From Dysidea avara (Eukaryota; Porifera; Demospongiae; Dictyoceratida; Dysideidae), in assembly GCF_963678975.1 (NCBI RefSeq), contig NC_089281.1:7837277-7901276 (forward strand): a DNA stretch of 64,000 bases, read 5' to 3'. A program made the position numbers and the translations under genes. Each line of letters begins with the position of its first letter. Positions within the stretch are counted from its first letter, which is position 1. Under the pieces are notes generated by a model that was given only the letters and a program-made list of their open reading frames with translations, did not search any database and was not told where the DNA came from. This document shows positions 48,145 through 61,120 of the stretch, one piece after another.

Positions 48145-49534
48145 AGTACTGTACCACACGACTGGAAAATAGCCTCTGTGGCCCCTATATTTAAGAAGGG
48201 CAATCGTAGTAACCCTACAAACTATAGGCCAGTTTCATTAACATCTGTGTGTTGCAAAATTCTGGAACGAATAGTACACACTAATATTTTGGAACATCTG
48301 AATAGTCTGAATATACTCTCAAAGTGTCAATACGGTTTTCGTGCCAAACACTCTACTGAGCTACAATTGTTACACACAGTTCATGACTTAGTGTCAAACC
48401 TTAACCAGAAAACTCAAACTGATGCCATCTTACTTGACCTATCTAAGGCATTTGATAAGGTGTTACATCGTTATCTCTTACATAAGTTGCAGCATTATGG
48501 AATACGTCATGAGATCTTAGAATGGACTTCATCCTTTTTGAGCAGCCGCACTCAATATGTTACTTGTAATGGTTCTCAACCATCACCCATCGATGTTATT
48601 AGTGGAGTGCCCCAGGGCACTGTCCTCGGACCCTTATTATTCTTAGTTTACATTAATGACTTACCTGATTGTGTATCATCTCAGGTTCTTGTGGCTTGTT
48701 TGCTGATGATTGTCTGCTCTATAGACCAATACATACTACAGATGATAGTCGTTTCTTACAGGAGGATTTGTTACGAATTGAAGAGTGGGCTAATAAATGG
48801 ATGATGACATTTAACACAGATAAATGTGAAGTATTACAAGTTACTTTAAGTAATCCAAAACCCACAAGCTATTTCCTGTACAATAATCAACTAAGAATGG
48901 TTAGTCATGCAAAATACCTTGGTGTGATATTGGACTCTAAGATGAACTTTAACAAACATATTACCACTATTTGCAGAAAAGCTAATAGTGTATTGGCGCT
49001 TCTTAAGCGTAATCTATATCATTGTAATTCTCAAATACGAAGCCAAGCCTATTTCTTGTATGTGAGACTAATACTATAGAATACGCATCAATAGTTTGGG
49101 CACCATATACTAAGACTAACATTGAGAAGCTTGAAAGTGTTCAGCGACGTGCTGCCAGATTTGTGGTGTCTGATTATGATTTTTCAAGTAGTGTTACCAG
49201 TATCCTGAATGAGCTTAAATGGTGTAGCTTGGAGGTTAGAAGACAAGTAAGTAGACTGATGATGTTTTATAAGATATTGCAAGGTTCTGTCGCACTAGAA
49301 CTACCCTATGAGATATCTCTCATCGACACTGTTACTAGAGGGCACAATAGAAGATATCAAACACCTTTTTCAAGAATTGATATACACAAATTCAGTTTCT
49401 TCCCAGCTACTGTCAGATTGTGGAATAGTTCACCTGACTCAGTTGTTAATTTGGATTCCTTTGAAGCATTCCGTAGATCTGCTACTGATTTCTTAAACAA
49501 ATTAGCTATAAATTATAATTCTTTTTATACTTAA
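48145..49534 (+). mobile_element. 5'-truncated LINE, reverse transcriptase part, decayed
   Basis: Non-LTR retrotransposon ORF2 fragment of the CR1/Jockey type. It starts mid-domain at [17 protein letters not shown] and shows [73 protein letters not shown], then the C-terminal RRAARFVVSDY and LFYKILQG-like region (MMFYKILQG) to a stop at 49532-49534. The frame changes at about 48685 (before FADD) and about 49070, so it cannot encode one protein. The endonuclease and ORF1 are absent. Clade assignment is tentative. Confidence 0.9.
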
Positions 49535-49782
49535 TTAACTACTTAACTTAACTACATACTATATTGCATGTATACTCTTTCAGAGTCCTGCAATTATTAT
49601 AATAATAATAAAATAAAGTAGAAAAATGCGTCATAAATAATTAAATAATGTACGGCTAAACCACTGCACATAAAAATACGCACTCACCGGTAATGAAATA
49701 ATTACATAACCAAGTAATAATACTTTTTTTCGTCAAAATACGTCATAAATTAATAATAATAATAATAAAGTAGAATTACGAA
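49535..49782. repeat. LINE 3' region with ATAA-type simple repeats
   Basis: Two runs of AATAATAATAATAA-type sequence, each followed by AAAGTAGAA, lie near 49595-49625 and 49750-49775, typical of a microsatellite LINE tail that has been duplicated. Confidence 0.5.
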
Positions 49783-49863
49783 CATTTGCATAATTATTAT
49801 ATCATACAAATGCATGCACGTCACTACCTTATTTTTCACTACCAGGTAGCTAGTGAATTATTT
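49783..49863 (+). repeat. Right direct repeat flanking the LINE
   Basis: Second copy of the sequence at 47968-48044, with a 4-bp insertion (GCTA) in the middle of CAGGTAGTGAATT. Confidence 0.8.
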
Positions 49864-51075
49864 AAGCTGCATGGTCATGTTTGAGCCAACATTTCTTGGC
49901 CTCAATAGACAGGTGGACAAACTTCTCACTTAAGGTAAAAAATCAAAATAAATTTTATGTTGACAGGTGGCCTTTCTGTACCTATACGGATGACCACTAA
50001 GACAGGTTTCTCTGTACTCATGCTGTCATAATTGACACTTCAGGATATTTTTAAACCTAGTTTTGTTGGAGTACATAATTTCTTTTTCTGAGGTGAAAGC
50101 TGTAGCCAACCCCACTCAGCAGGAAATCCCTTCTTCAGTGCTGAATACTGTTGCTCCAGAAATGATGCTTCCTCATTTCAAACTTTGATGACAGGTAGCA
50201 ATGGCAGATGTACAAGTAGTGTGCTTCGAGATTTCCCATTTGTTGCAGTTACAGCCCAGTCAAAACCATCCCGAACCCATCCTACTGGGATGTATGGTGC
50301 GCAGGGTATTTACCAGAAGTCTGACATAGCAAAAACAATTCAATTCTTACTTGAGTGTGAAGTCGTGAAATAACCGATATGAAGTACTACTAGTTTACCA
50401 ACATTATCATGAAGCCTTTCATACTTCAAAATGTAGAGGTGTAAGTAATTTATAATTGATCATTCAGCAATGGTATTTGTGTATGTCAACGATCAACACA
50501 TGTAGAACCACTAAAAGATTATTCGACACTACTACAGACAATGTGTTGTATTTATTTTCTATTTCAGTAAGATATCACACTTTAAATTACAAAATAAAAA
50601 TTTTGGAAGTTACCGCAATGTCATACTCCTATACAAACAATGATTAGTAATGTATTATACTGTTGGTGTCAAGCTACCAGTGGAATAGTTCTTCAACTTC
50701 TCAGCACATTCAAATACCAGTCCTCCTTACATTGAATCTATCCAGCATAACTACTGGTCACCTGAACACCTGCAAAAAGATGTGTTTGTGAATAACCAGT
50801 AACTATGTTATGTGCAGCATAAAACTTTATACCGTAGGCAGAGAAATTTTCGAGTAAAAATATTTTCATGGGTGCAGACAACCCACGAAAATGTTTTTAC
50901 TCGAATTTTTTTTAGTACTGTATCACAAAGTTATCTTTCTTTGGTTTATTTGTAGATACACTTTTGGTGATGTACCCAGCCGTATTACTGGAAATTGATG
51001 GCCTCCAATCAGATTGTGAGAACAGGGTGTGGCACCAGAATTAATTACTTGCTGACCAAGGGACTCAAGCTGACT
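49864..51075. other. Intergenic, includes a small hairpin at 50844-50908
   Basis: The hairpin reads TTCGAGTAAAAATATTTTCA and later GAAAATGTTTTTACTCGAA. An open frame at 50185-50373 has no recognisable motif. No gene called. Confidence 0.5.
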
Positions 51076-51275
51076 NNNNNNNNNNNNNNNNNNNNNNNNN
51101 NNNNNNNNNNNNNNNNNNNNNNNNNNNNNNNNNNNNNNNNNNNNNNNNNNNNNNNNNNNNNNNNNNNNNNNNNNNNNNNNNNNNNNNNNNNNNNNNNNNN
51201 NNNNNNNNNNNNNNNNNNNNNNNNNNNNNNNNNNNNNNNNNNNNNNNNNNNNNNNNNNNNNNNNNNNNNNNNNNN
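51076..51275. other. Assembly gap (200 N)
   Basis: Exactly 200 N, the usual placeholder for a gap of unknown length. Any open frame crossing it is meaningless. Confidence 0.99.
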
Positions 51276-51576
51276 GTAAGTAGAATTCTAGGAAAACGGG
51301 ATGGAATGGAAGCATCCATCATGTCAATGCCATACAGTTAGGGTTTTACACCTGCGTATTTCAGCATACTACAGCAGTTAACTATAGGTTAGATTTCTTA
51401 CCCCAGCGTATTTCTTTGCAGCAGATACGTTTCCTTTAAAACGATCGAGATACACTCTACTGATAGCTAGAGCAGCCGTATGGCACCCACACATGCAATA
51501 ACTATAGTTACTAACTCACGCTGCTTCTTTCATCCATACTTCAGTATGTATCCCAGTGGATAAGCGCTAGGGGCAT

Positions 51577-51868
51577 TATAGACCTTATTCATTTAGAACA
51601 GTAAGCACCCTCTGATGTCATGCAAAGCCATACAAGGGTCCCTATTTGCCATGGTGATGGTATTTCGGACACCATTTTGAGTTCTAAAACTGGGTGAGCA
51701 CAATGGTTGCTATCCTGTTACCATAGTTATGGTACTGCAAATGGCGAATTTGGTGGAGAACTGTGATGTTACTATGGTTTTGGTACTGCAAATGGCAAAT
51801 ATTGGCGGACAACTCCTTCGCAACTTGTTATAAGCGCTATCAAATTAATTCAGTGAATAAGGTCTATA
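51577..51868. mobile_element. 292-bp TIR element
   Basis: Starts TATAGACCTTATTCA and ends TGAATAAGGTCTATA. The interior repeats TGGTACTGCAAATGGC twice. TA-rich ends suggest a TA or similar target. No coding capacity. Confidence 0.7.
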
Positions 51869-52634
51869 GCTTTGCGCATGCATACTGAATAAGCACCTGG
51901 CGCATAATTAAAAGGTTGCGGTTACCAGTACATAGCTAGTGACCGCAGAGTGATGAACACACTAGTAGGGACCATCCAATATTTTTCAGCATTTTCGCCA
52001 GAGTACAGAGAGTACTCTAAGGGGGAGGAGGTAAATTCACTTGTATGCTTTTCAAAAATGTTGGTTTGATAGCAAAGAAATAATTCATAATAAATTAGCG
52101 CCAGGTTAGAATGGTAATGTGGTGCAAGTCAAAGTTGGGACTCTGAATCTTTGCTTCAGAAGCTGGTTACAAAATGAAGTACCATGCACAAGGTTATAAA
52201 TAATCAACGTTCTAAAATCAAAGGACAAAGTAAGCAAATGTGGTGAGGAATTTAAAACCAAAAAATTCAGTACCAACACAGGTTAGCTATTCATGCATGG
52301 TTTAGTATCAACAGTTTTTATAGTACACTTTTTGGTGGTAGGGAGGCAGTCAGTCTCTGTACACTTGTGAAAATGCTATTATGGATCATGGATGATCCCT
52401 TACCTATCACACTCACCATGACTAGTGACCACACGCACTAGAAATTATTAACTACACCTCTAGATAAAAATGCAATACCTGAACTCAGGTACAATCATTA
52501 GTACAGTACACCTTAAGTACAACTGCTACAAGTCGGTAAACTCATGATCAGGACTGGTGAACTACAAAAATTAAATTGCATAATTGAACCAATGACTAAG
52601 TGTAACTACTAGCTACCAAGTGTCCAAAACTTAG
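51869..52634. other. Intergenic, no gene recognised
   Basis: AT-rich, probably the 3' non-coding part of the transposon that follows on the minus strand. No exon or inverted repeat recognised. Confidence 0.4.
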
Positions 52635-55600
52635 CTACAAGTGAAGATTGGATTCATCCAACATGTGTTGAACATGTACATCAGACAAGAGTACTTTAAC
52701 AGAGTAATCCACATTAATGTACACATTGGCATCAAAATCATTAAAATGCGCACAAACACAATCTTTCAATGCGTGATAATAAACATTGCGAAGATCACAG
52801 CTAAGCTGATAGATGCCTGTGTGAGAGTTCAAAAACACAACCTTTTCCTTATGCTGCAGCACAATATCCTCAGGTGGAGGCAATTGTCCAATTCTTTTTT
52901 TACAACCACTACATCTTGAAATATTACCCTTTACAAAGCAAATCCAAAATGGAGCCTGAACTGGTGGCTTGTCTTGTACTGGGGGTGATATTGTGTTTTC
53001 AGCTGCTGCAGATAAACATGGAGTCATATGAAACAAGTGGAGGAGGCACAGAACTAAAATGATTTGCATACCCATAATTTGCAAAATAGCCGTAAGTATT
53101 GCCATATGCATTAACAAGTGTTGAAGACACATGTGGAGACATCACAGCACCATCAACGATTGGTCTATGTGATAGCAAACCAGCAGAAGTGCATGTTGTA
53201 GGTCCTGACACATTTGAAACTAAAGGAGGAGGAGACTGAAAAACCAGTTCCTGATCAGAAGTGTGCAACAATGCACTAGCAATTTCATTGCAACAACTTT
53301 CTTCATCATGAATTCTACTGGTAAATCGTTGTCATCAGCATTATTAATATTGACCTGAATCTGTTCAGAAACCTTCTTGGTAATTCCTTTCCTTGGCTTC
53401 TTTTCGGTGGTACTGGGTTTTCCACAGTCCACTAAAGCAGTAAAATTTGGCTTGCATTTTAACTTTTAAAACCATTTTAAAAATAACTCCATTGTGCCAG
53501 CTTTCAAACTAGCAGCAACCATGTGAGCACATATCTTTGCTGACTAGCAATCATCGCACAAATACCCCCCAACCTTTTGCAGGTCACACATAGTGTGGTT
53601 TTTGGCCACTGTTACTTTTTACCACATATGCTGATTCATCTCCTGGTGCCTGTACAATAGCTAACTGATCCTCTACAGTGCTATTAGCTCAGCTCCAAAT
53701 GGTTTTCGCCACATGCGGTGGGAGCAAAAGACAGTCAAATAGATTTGTTTGGGAATCATCGTCAGAATTATCTTGAGACAAAGGTATAGCAGGTGCTTTC
53801 ATAAATTGGTTGATTTTGCTAAATCTTTGTTTCTCAGTCATCTTGAACCACTTCTGGCATTCACAAGCTAAGTTTGAATAATGAGAAACTAAACGATACT
53901 CACCATACATAGCCACAGCTTTCTCAATTTCACTACGTTGCTGTGTAATGAGAGCTTTCATACTCTCAACAAACTCTGGAAGCTGTGCACCTTTACGTTG
54001 TAGATGTTGTTTCAGAATGTTATTTTAGGACTCTACATCATTAGTATAGTATGGGGTTGGAGGTGAACCCAAACCAGCCTGTTCCCTCAGTGGACATATC
54101 ATACAGTTACCAACTACTTCTAGACCGTGTTCTGAAAACCATTCATAAAATTCTGGTGGGGAATGAAATGGTTTCTCTAGATTGTTCCATCTATTCTGTA
54201 AACTGGTGAACTTGCTTTTCGACTCTGCATACTGACCACATCAACCAGACCAAGTTGTAGAGATCATGGGTCTTCAAATATATCTTTTCAGTACTCCTTA
54301 ATGACAACAGCAGAAACACCCAATTGTTGAATTTTATGTTCAACATTTTAACGAAAATGCAAAAAACATCGTAAATGTAAAGCTTTGGTGAAAACAGCTG
54401 AGAAAGTGTTTACAAGGGCTGCTTCACCATCTGTCCCAAAACATTGCAATTGAACAAGTTCTGGTTTTCTGCTAACCAGGGAAGATGCAAAGAAATGATA
54501 TGCTTGAATTTTTATTTTTTTTACATGAACAAGTAGTGGACCAATTAGAGTTGGATGTTTGCGAACATCATCCTTGGCAGTCAACAGCAGATGACGGTAA
54601 GTGGTAACAGTTACATCAAAATCTCCAAGACTAAAAGTAGGATCGATTCCCAGAATACTAAATGAGGTAGATGGTGTGCAAAACCTGACAAGATCATCAA
54701 GTGTCCAATCAAATGCCAGCATCATCATAGGAAATGGCGCTCCAGTTACAATCCAAACAAAAGCATCTGGCAATTTGGAGCTTTCGCTTTCTTTGCATGT
54801 CATTAATGTGAACAGTGGATCAAAGGATGATGACATTTTTTTCCGGATGTCGTCAGCCTGTTGTCGTCCATGAAGCATACCTCCTGCTGAGTGTGCTGTT
54901 GTTATGTCACTTGTAAGCAAGCTAAGTACATGCTTAGCAGAATTACTTAAAGAGATGTCCTTTAATTTGCTCATAACACTAGGTATAGTCTGCACATATC
55001 CTTCAGATTTCACAGAATTTCCATGTGGGGCTACTTTTACTTCATGTTCTTCAAAAGAAAAGGTATATTGGACCAAAGCTAGGTTTAGAGTGTCATTCTC
55101 AGAATCTGTAATGATACACCTATTATAATAATATGTGGACTAGCTAAAAGTTGAGACTAGATATATAAAATGTAAACGAATCTGCAAAAACCAAACATAT
55201 TCATAATTTTCAAATTCTGTGTTATTAAATGTTTATAATATAGCTACTTTGCCAAATGTATGGTGTGACAAAGTATGCCAAGAACTTTTCAGTAGAGTTG
55301 CAGCCCCACAAAGTAACAATATTAGAAGGATCAAATAGAATGGGGGAAATGAATCACAGGCACTTCCTAAAATGGGTATAATTATAACTAAAAAATTACA
55401 CTATGACATACAGAGTTGGAACATAGATTGATCATCATGTCAGCTATAAAATGTCCATTGCTGAGTACATTTTTCCTGTATCATTATTCTTCATTACAAA
55501 CAAAATCTAACACTTTGACATGATGTAAACTAATGCCTGTGACTAAAGTTTGGCTTGGTCTACTGCTATGATTTGAACTCTTCTTTCGTATGAGAGTAAG

Positions 55601-56252
55601 ATTGTATCCAAGTTTTTACCGTTTGACCATACCTCATGGCAAACTAAGCATTTTAAAATTTTACTGAATCTTTTAATAATAAGCAAGTATTATATTCAAT
55701 GCTTTATACTGTAAAAATTAGGCTAGGCGTGACTATGCCCAGTTTTCACAGATCCAGTCACAAATGTACATGTAGTACAGCTTTGCTTACCCTCCATAGT
55801 AACAACCATTTTGTTGAGGTCCTAGCTTGCTGGATTTACTGATAGTACTGCTTATAAACATGGTAATACGGAACATCTGGAGTTTCTTCAAGTGATCTGC
55901 CTAAAATTTCAACAAAACTAGCTTCATCAACACTCAGATATCTTCTGTAACTCCCCTTCCATATCCACACTCCCATATCATCACATACTACATCCTTAGG
56001 ACTAGACAGTCTAGCCATATCAATTATAAAGACATAGTTACAGTTGATGTCAAAAGGAACTCTAGAGCACACTGAACCAGGTGATAGTTGCGGATCGAGC
56101 AATGTATTAACACACTGTTTAGTATTTAACTGCTTAGATGTCTGACTGTAAATAGGAAGATTTGGCAACTTGTGTAAGAATTTCTGGGGTTTATCACGAA
56201 CAGTAGGCTGTTGTTTCCTAAATATAATATTGCATACATGTACAATAAACAA
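52635..56252 (-). mobile_element. Broken MULE-like DNA transposon
   Basis: On the minus strand, fragments in order from the N-terminal side are 56252-55836 (contains PKDVVCDDMGVWIW), 55076-54348 (contains SILGIDPTFSLGDFDVTVTT, IGPLLVH, YHFFASSL, CFGTDGEAAL, HLRCFLHFR), 53961-53689 (helical, contains RSEIEKAVAMYGEYRLVSH), 53432-53220 (basic) and 53132-52635 (contains a CSGCKKRIG zinc-finger-like motif and PPEDIVLQH). The DPTF, TDGEAAL and HLRCFLHF motifs suggest an RNase-H-type DDE transposase of the MULE kind found in invertebrates. Stops and frame changes interrupt it throughout. Terminal inverted repeats were not found. The superfamily call is tentative. Confidence 0.6.
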
Positions 56253-56824
56253 TCAAAACATTTACACATAAGGCAAAAATGTGTCACAGCATACATAAGC
56301 TATACGTAGACTATGAGTACAGTCGATCCTGACTCACCAGCCAATTTTAAAACCTGTTTATCTCTGGGGATTATACCGTCATGCCATATAAAGCTATACT
56401 GTACACTTCAACGGAGCGTGTAGATTCCCGTCCAAAATCCACTGCGGGCATGAGGCCCATTATCATTTATTCATTACTAGAGCTACAACTACAATCAACT
56501 TTTATTTTTAGCCTTATAAACTGTTGTTACAGCCAACACACAGTTAAGTGCAATGCTCCACAGTAAAGTCTTCAACATTGCACTTTTTTTGCTCAGTTTT
56601 AAAGAATAATGACAATAAGGACCATTCAATGCAGGAGATCAGGTGTGACGCGAGCGGAGGATGGGAAACTAGTCTCATTTGGAATGGCCTAAACTACTTG
56701 GGTACCTCTACACAATCGCTATACCCTAAGGATCTTGACTATGTTGTTTTTGTTAACCACAAAAGTAATCACAATACAACAAAGCCACAAAATACAGCAA
56801 AAAGGTAAACATGAGGATGTAATA
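56253..56824. other. Intergenic, no gene recognised
   Basis: Probably the 5' side of the broken transposon and unique DNA. A short open frame at 56548-56808 has no recognised motif. Confidence 0.4.
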
Positions 56825-57440
56825 TATTTTGCAGACTGGACTCATGGACTAAGCTGGAAACAGCTTTTAAAGAATAATCCAGGCATTATCCATCTCTTGC
56901 AACACTGGAGATACCATTATCAAACTACAACTGTTGGTACTGCTTTTCCTTACAAGTCACAAAGGTTGCATATGCACTAAATTATTAGAATACACTTACA
57001 ATACTTGTTTCCTAGTAGTGACAAAGCATTGTTGTAGCGTAGATGTTTTCCTTTGCTGCTTCAGTACTTAGCACTTGTGTTAATTTAAGGCTGTAGCTAG
57101 TAATGAACCAGTAAGTATTCTCAGGCTCTCAGCAGTGGGAGGCACAACAGGTGATGGACTATGCTATTAAACTGGCTCATCACTATAGCCCTAACACAAT
57201 ACTGAAGCAGCGAAAGAAGGTATCTACACTACAACAATAGCCTCTATATCGTTTATCATTACTAGGAAACAAATATCGTAAAGTGTATTCTAATAAATTA
57301 CCTTTGTGACTTAAGGAAAAGAAGTACCAGCAGTTGTAACTCGATAACAGTATCTCCAGTGTTGCAAGAAATGGATAATGCCTGGACTATTGTTTAAAAG
57401 CTGTTTCTACCTCAGTCCGTGAGTCCAGTCCGCAAAATAC
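56825..57440. mobile_element. Large foldback element, arms about 285 bp
   Basis: The left arm (about 56825-57110) starts ATTTTGCAGACTGGACTCAT and the right arm (about 57167-57440) ends ATGAGTCCAGTCCGCAAAAT-like sequence read in reverse. Mirrored landmarks include AATCCAGGCATTATCCAT versus ATGGATAATGCCTGGACT, and CTGCTTCAGTA versus TACTGAAGCAG. The loop is about 55 bp. The arms have diverged by small changes. No transposase. Confidence 0.75.
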
Positions 57441-59393
57441 AGTATGCCAAACATAAGTGGTCACATTCACAGTTGCTTCAAGTATTACAATTCATAATAT
57501 TTTAATTGTCACAACTATCCATACCGAGAAATTTTCTTGACTGGTCTCTTAGAGCTTTACCCAAAATTTGTATTTGCATGTGTACATGCACACAAGCGAA
57601 TCACGACACATTTCTGAAAAATAACCTATCATCAAGCTACAAAGACTCGTACACAACCGCTGGCTATCATGCTCCTCACTCAAACTGCGGGTTTAAATTA
57701 CATGCACTTGCATGCACATGTAGCGATGTTACATCTGAGTGGTACCATAAAAGTTGAAACTGCCAGACTACCATGCTTTTAGGTTTCTTGCGAAAATACA
57801 AATGGCAAAAGGATCACGTGCAAATGTTCACGTGTGATCATTTGAATTTGCACACCTGGGTACAGATACTGACTGTGGAGTTCAGTAAAGGGAAGACCAT
57901 ACAAAACTTCTCAATAATTATATAATTATCCCTTTCAACGCCAGGGATAGTCTTAAACACCTTCTGTAACTTGCTGCCAAGAATTAGTCACACATGTGAT
58001 GTGGTCATGTTTGTACTTGGATTTTTTGCCAGAAACATGGTATTTACTGTAAGTCCCACATGCTTCAACAAGAATGGATAAACAAGTGATTCCATAAGCC
58101 TCCATTCAGTCATAACAATGACCAATCAGCACAAGTGAAAACAAAATCCCATGTTTGCAATAACACCCATTGGATACAACCACCAGACTGAAGGGCAACA
58201 GATCTAAGGCTTTGAGTGAGGTCTTACTCTTTAATGAACATTCTTGTGGCTACCCATGCATGTAGTGTTGAAGTGTAGCTAGTAGAGTCCTATTAGAGTA
58301 TGCCACCTAAAGTATGCTTTGATGTAGCCAACAATGAGCTTTCAAATTAAAATAGGTAATCTTCATTGGGTCAATGAAGCTTAACAAGCAGCCTGCAGCA
58401 TACTCAGGAGTTATTATGTACTTATAACACCCTCTATGATTGTTGGACTATGCCTGAGGTCTTAAAGTAAAAATAATTATACTTGAATATACCATAGTCT
58501 ACACCAAATAACACAGTGCAGCAGATCACTGTTATCTCTGACTGTTCAGTACACCGGCAAAACTAGGTGGGGTCTATTCTATGGAACGGAACAGAATGGA
58601 ATGATGGACTAAACCATGGAACGGAACGCTTTCTCAGATTGAAGCTTGCAACTTTCCATTGCTGAAGCTGCCCTTACAAGTTATCAGTGGCACCTCCAGC
58701 GGGTGATTAAACATAAGATAAAAACAATTAAAGGATTGATTGTGAGTTCTTGTTGGTTGTCATTAGTAACGAAGTATTAATTGTGGGATTAGCTGTCTCA
58801 GTGATGTTCATCCATGGTTCATCTACAGTTCATCTACAGTTCATCTACAGTTGTATCAAGAAGGGCACTTGTTCTTACCAAAGTTAATAGTATGTGAACT
58901 GCTTTTGCTTATTTTGATTTTAGAAAACAGTCTGGGCCAGCTTTTCAAGTCATAAATCAGTACACTAAATGTATACTACAAATAAAGCAAGCAGGAAGAT
59001 ACTAGTGACAGAAAAGAGCTAGCTGAATTTTGTGCAATGTGTGAGGAGCAAATATTTCGGTAGACACTGCAAGGAGGCTATATTCTGCAAACATTATTAA
59101 AGTGTGTGCATGGAGTTATTAACAGCCGGTGCAGTGGACTAATACCAGGTGTATTCAGTAGTAAGCTGATTTTTTCTGTTATACAAATTCAAGGACGAGT
59201 CTAACTGCTAGCCTTGAATCAGGCTAAATGCCAAAACTCCAAGATCAACCATATCTCAATTAAGCCTTCCATGCATGTGAAACCATGCCCATAGCCACCA
59301 GGCAAATGTGATTTGGACCAAGATGTGTTTGGGATTTCAATGTATCTAGTCAGACCTGAAATGAAACACTCACATTAATTACATACCACCTAA
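57441..59393. other. Intergenic, no gene recognised
   Basis: Holds two CACGTG boxes in a mirrored setting near 57814-57838 (GATCACGTG and CACGTGTGATC) and a threefold 12-bp repeat of TTCATCTACAG near 58817-58850. No exon recognised. Confidence 0.5.
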
Positions 59394-59916
59394 TAGTGCA
59401 TTTACACTAGTAGCTCCAGCTCGGTACGGTACAGTACGCTACGTTTTAAATGCGCGTTTACATTGGTAAGGAAATAACCGTGCTGGGCAAGTTTATACAC
59501 CCTGTACATAAGCATGTGATGGCTAAAGTATCGTCCTACGAGATGCCCTCGCCATTTTCAAGTTCGTTTCAAGCTGTTGCTGTCATACAAGTTACCAGCA
59601 ATCCATTTGAGGGACAATATCAGCGGCTACCGTTCGGTGGACAGCTCATTTCAAGTCGAATGTGGTAACTGGACTTTGTTTCACATTTGGCCATGGTAGA
59701 AGCCATCGTATTTACGTACAGCAGCCAAGGATATAGCAAGGTTTGTTTCAATTTGTCTACCGTGCCGTGCCATACCGTTCCAGCACGGTTGAAGTAGCAG
59801 GGCCAGGAGAGCCCGGCACGCAACAGTTTGGCTCAGATCAATACCCATTTACACTAGCAAAATTAAGCGTACCGTGCTGTGCTGTACCATGCCCAACTGC
59901 TAGTGTAAACGCACTA
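59394..59916. mobile_element. PIF/Harbinger-like non-autonomous element, 523 bp
   Basis: Starts TAGTGCATTTACACTAG and ends CTAGTGTAAACGCACTA, flanked by the 3-bp direct repeat TAA at 59391-59393 and 59917-59919. Short GGTACGGTACAGTAC-type repeats follow the ends. A TAA duplication with such ends fits PIF/Harbinger. The interior short open frames have no transposase motif. Confidence 0.65.
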
Positions 59917-60817
59917 TAAGAATCTTAGGTATAATATTTCACATGCTTCACTTCATACAAAACAGGTTAATTTGTTCATCTATTTTCAAGTGATTCCCAG
60001 TCCAGCTTGTCCATGAAATTACAGTGGGATCACATGTATTTCTTACAAAGCGGGCTGCTCTGTGTTGGATCTACTCTATAGTTGAGATTTCAAGGAAGAC
60101 TGCCAATGTACCAACACTGTTTAGTGGAGGACAAATGAATACAGCAATGCTAGATTATATATGTATACAAATTATTCACAATGAAATTGATATCAAGACT
60201 CACGGTAGTGAGTCGCGCGGCCAGTAAAGCAGAAACGCGCGCCGCAGACAATAAATGACGCGACCACTACGTGAGGATTTTACAAGAACGAACGTTCTCA
60301 AATTTGGCCTTCCTGTAATCCACCCGTCACTTACGCTATCCCTCTGAAACTCTGGAGTTGAACTCATCGTGTCACTAGTAACTACCACACAAGCAGTGAA
60401 GCAAATCCATGCCGATTGTTTCGTGATCGAGATTGCCGACATGAAAGGGGACGTTTCATTTTTTTTTTTATTTTTTTTTTTATCGCATGCGGTTAGACGC
60501 AACCGCAGGTGTATGCCTTGCGTTCCTTTGTGCATTCCGAACATTGATCGCCCTGTTATCGCTTCAGTATTCACTCAATCACCTCAAGATTCACATCATC
60601 GATTTCACCATACATGATTACCCTACAGTCGTGATTTCAGCACCAAACGAAATTTCAGTCGTCCTCAGTCGACCTAGAGGCCAAATACAAATCCCAGATT
60701 GTTGTTTTCCGCAATACTCGCTTGGCATGTAGGGCAATGTGTCTTTAAACTGTTCTGAAAGTTTCGTTCAGATTGAAACATTTGTTTTCGAGAATGGCTA
60801 GTTTGAAATTTGAATTT
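59917..60817. other. Intergenic, no gene recognised
   Basis: A 124-codon minus-strand frame at 60200-60574 and plus-strand frames overlapping it show no family motif; a T-rich run lies at 60458-60481. No gene called. Confidence 0.4.
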
Positions 60818-61120
60818 AGTCGCCCCCACGTCATTTGCTCTCTAAGAATTTTACTCGGAATTTAAAGAATGACGCAGAGCACAACTGCGGTCTCTGGGTA
60901 TTGATGAACTGGCGCTCTATGTAGTTAATCAGTACATATAGCCACCAAGAAGTGTGCTGCCATAGATTATAGTCCATAGATATAGCTAATCTATGGTGCT
61001 GCATACCATCCTTCGTTTTGAAATTAGTCGCCCCCACATAATTTGTCCTCTAAGGGCGCGGCTTAAAGAATGACACAAGAGTACAACTGCGGTTACCAGT
61101 TGTTGACACAAGCTGTGAGT
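60818..61120. repeat. Diverged direct duplication, unit about 110 bp
   Basis: TTAGTCGCCCCCAC and TTAAAGAATGAC followed by ACAACTGCGGT occur twice, starting near 60818 and 61022. Confidence 0.65.

Noticed and set aside
50923-51322. Open frames across 51076-51275
   Set aside because: They run through 200 N and have no meaning.
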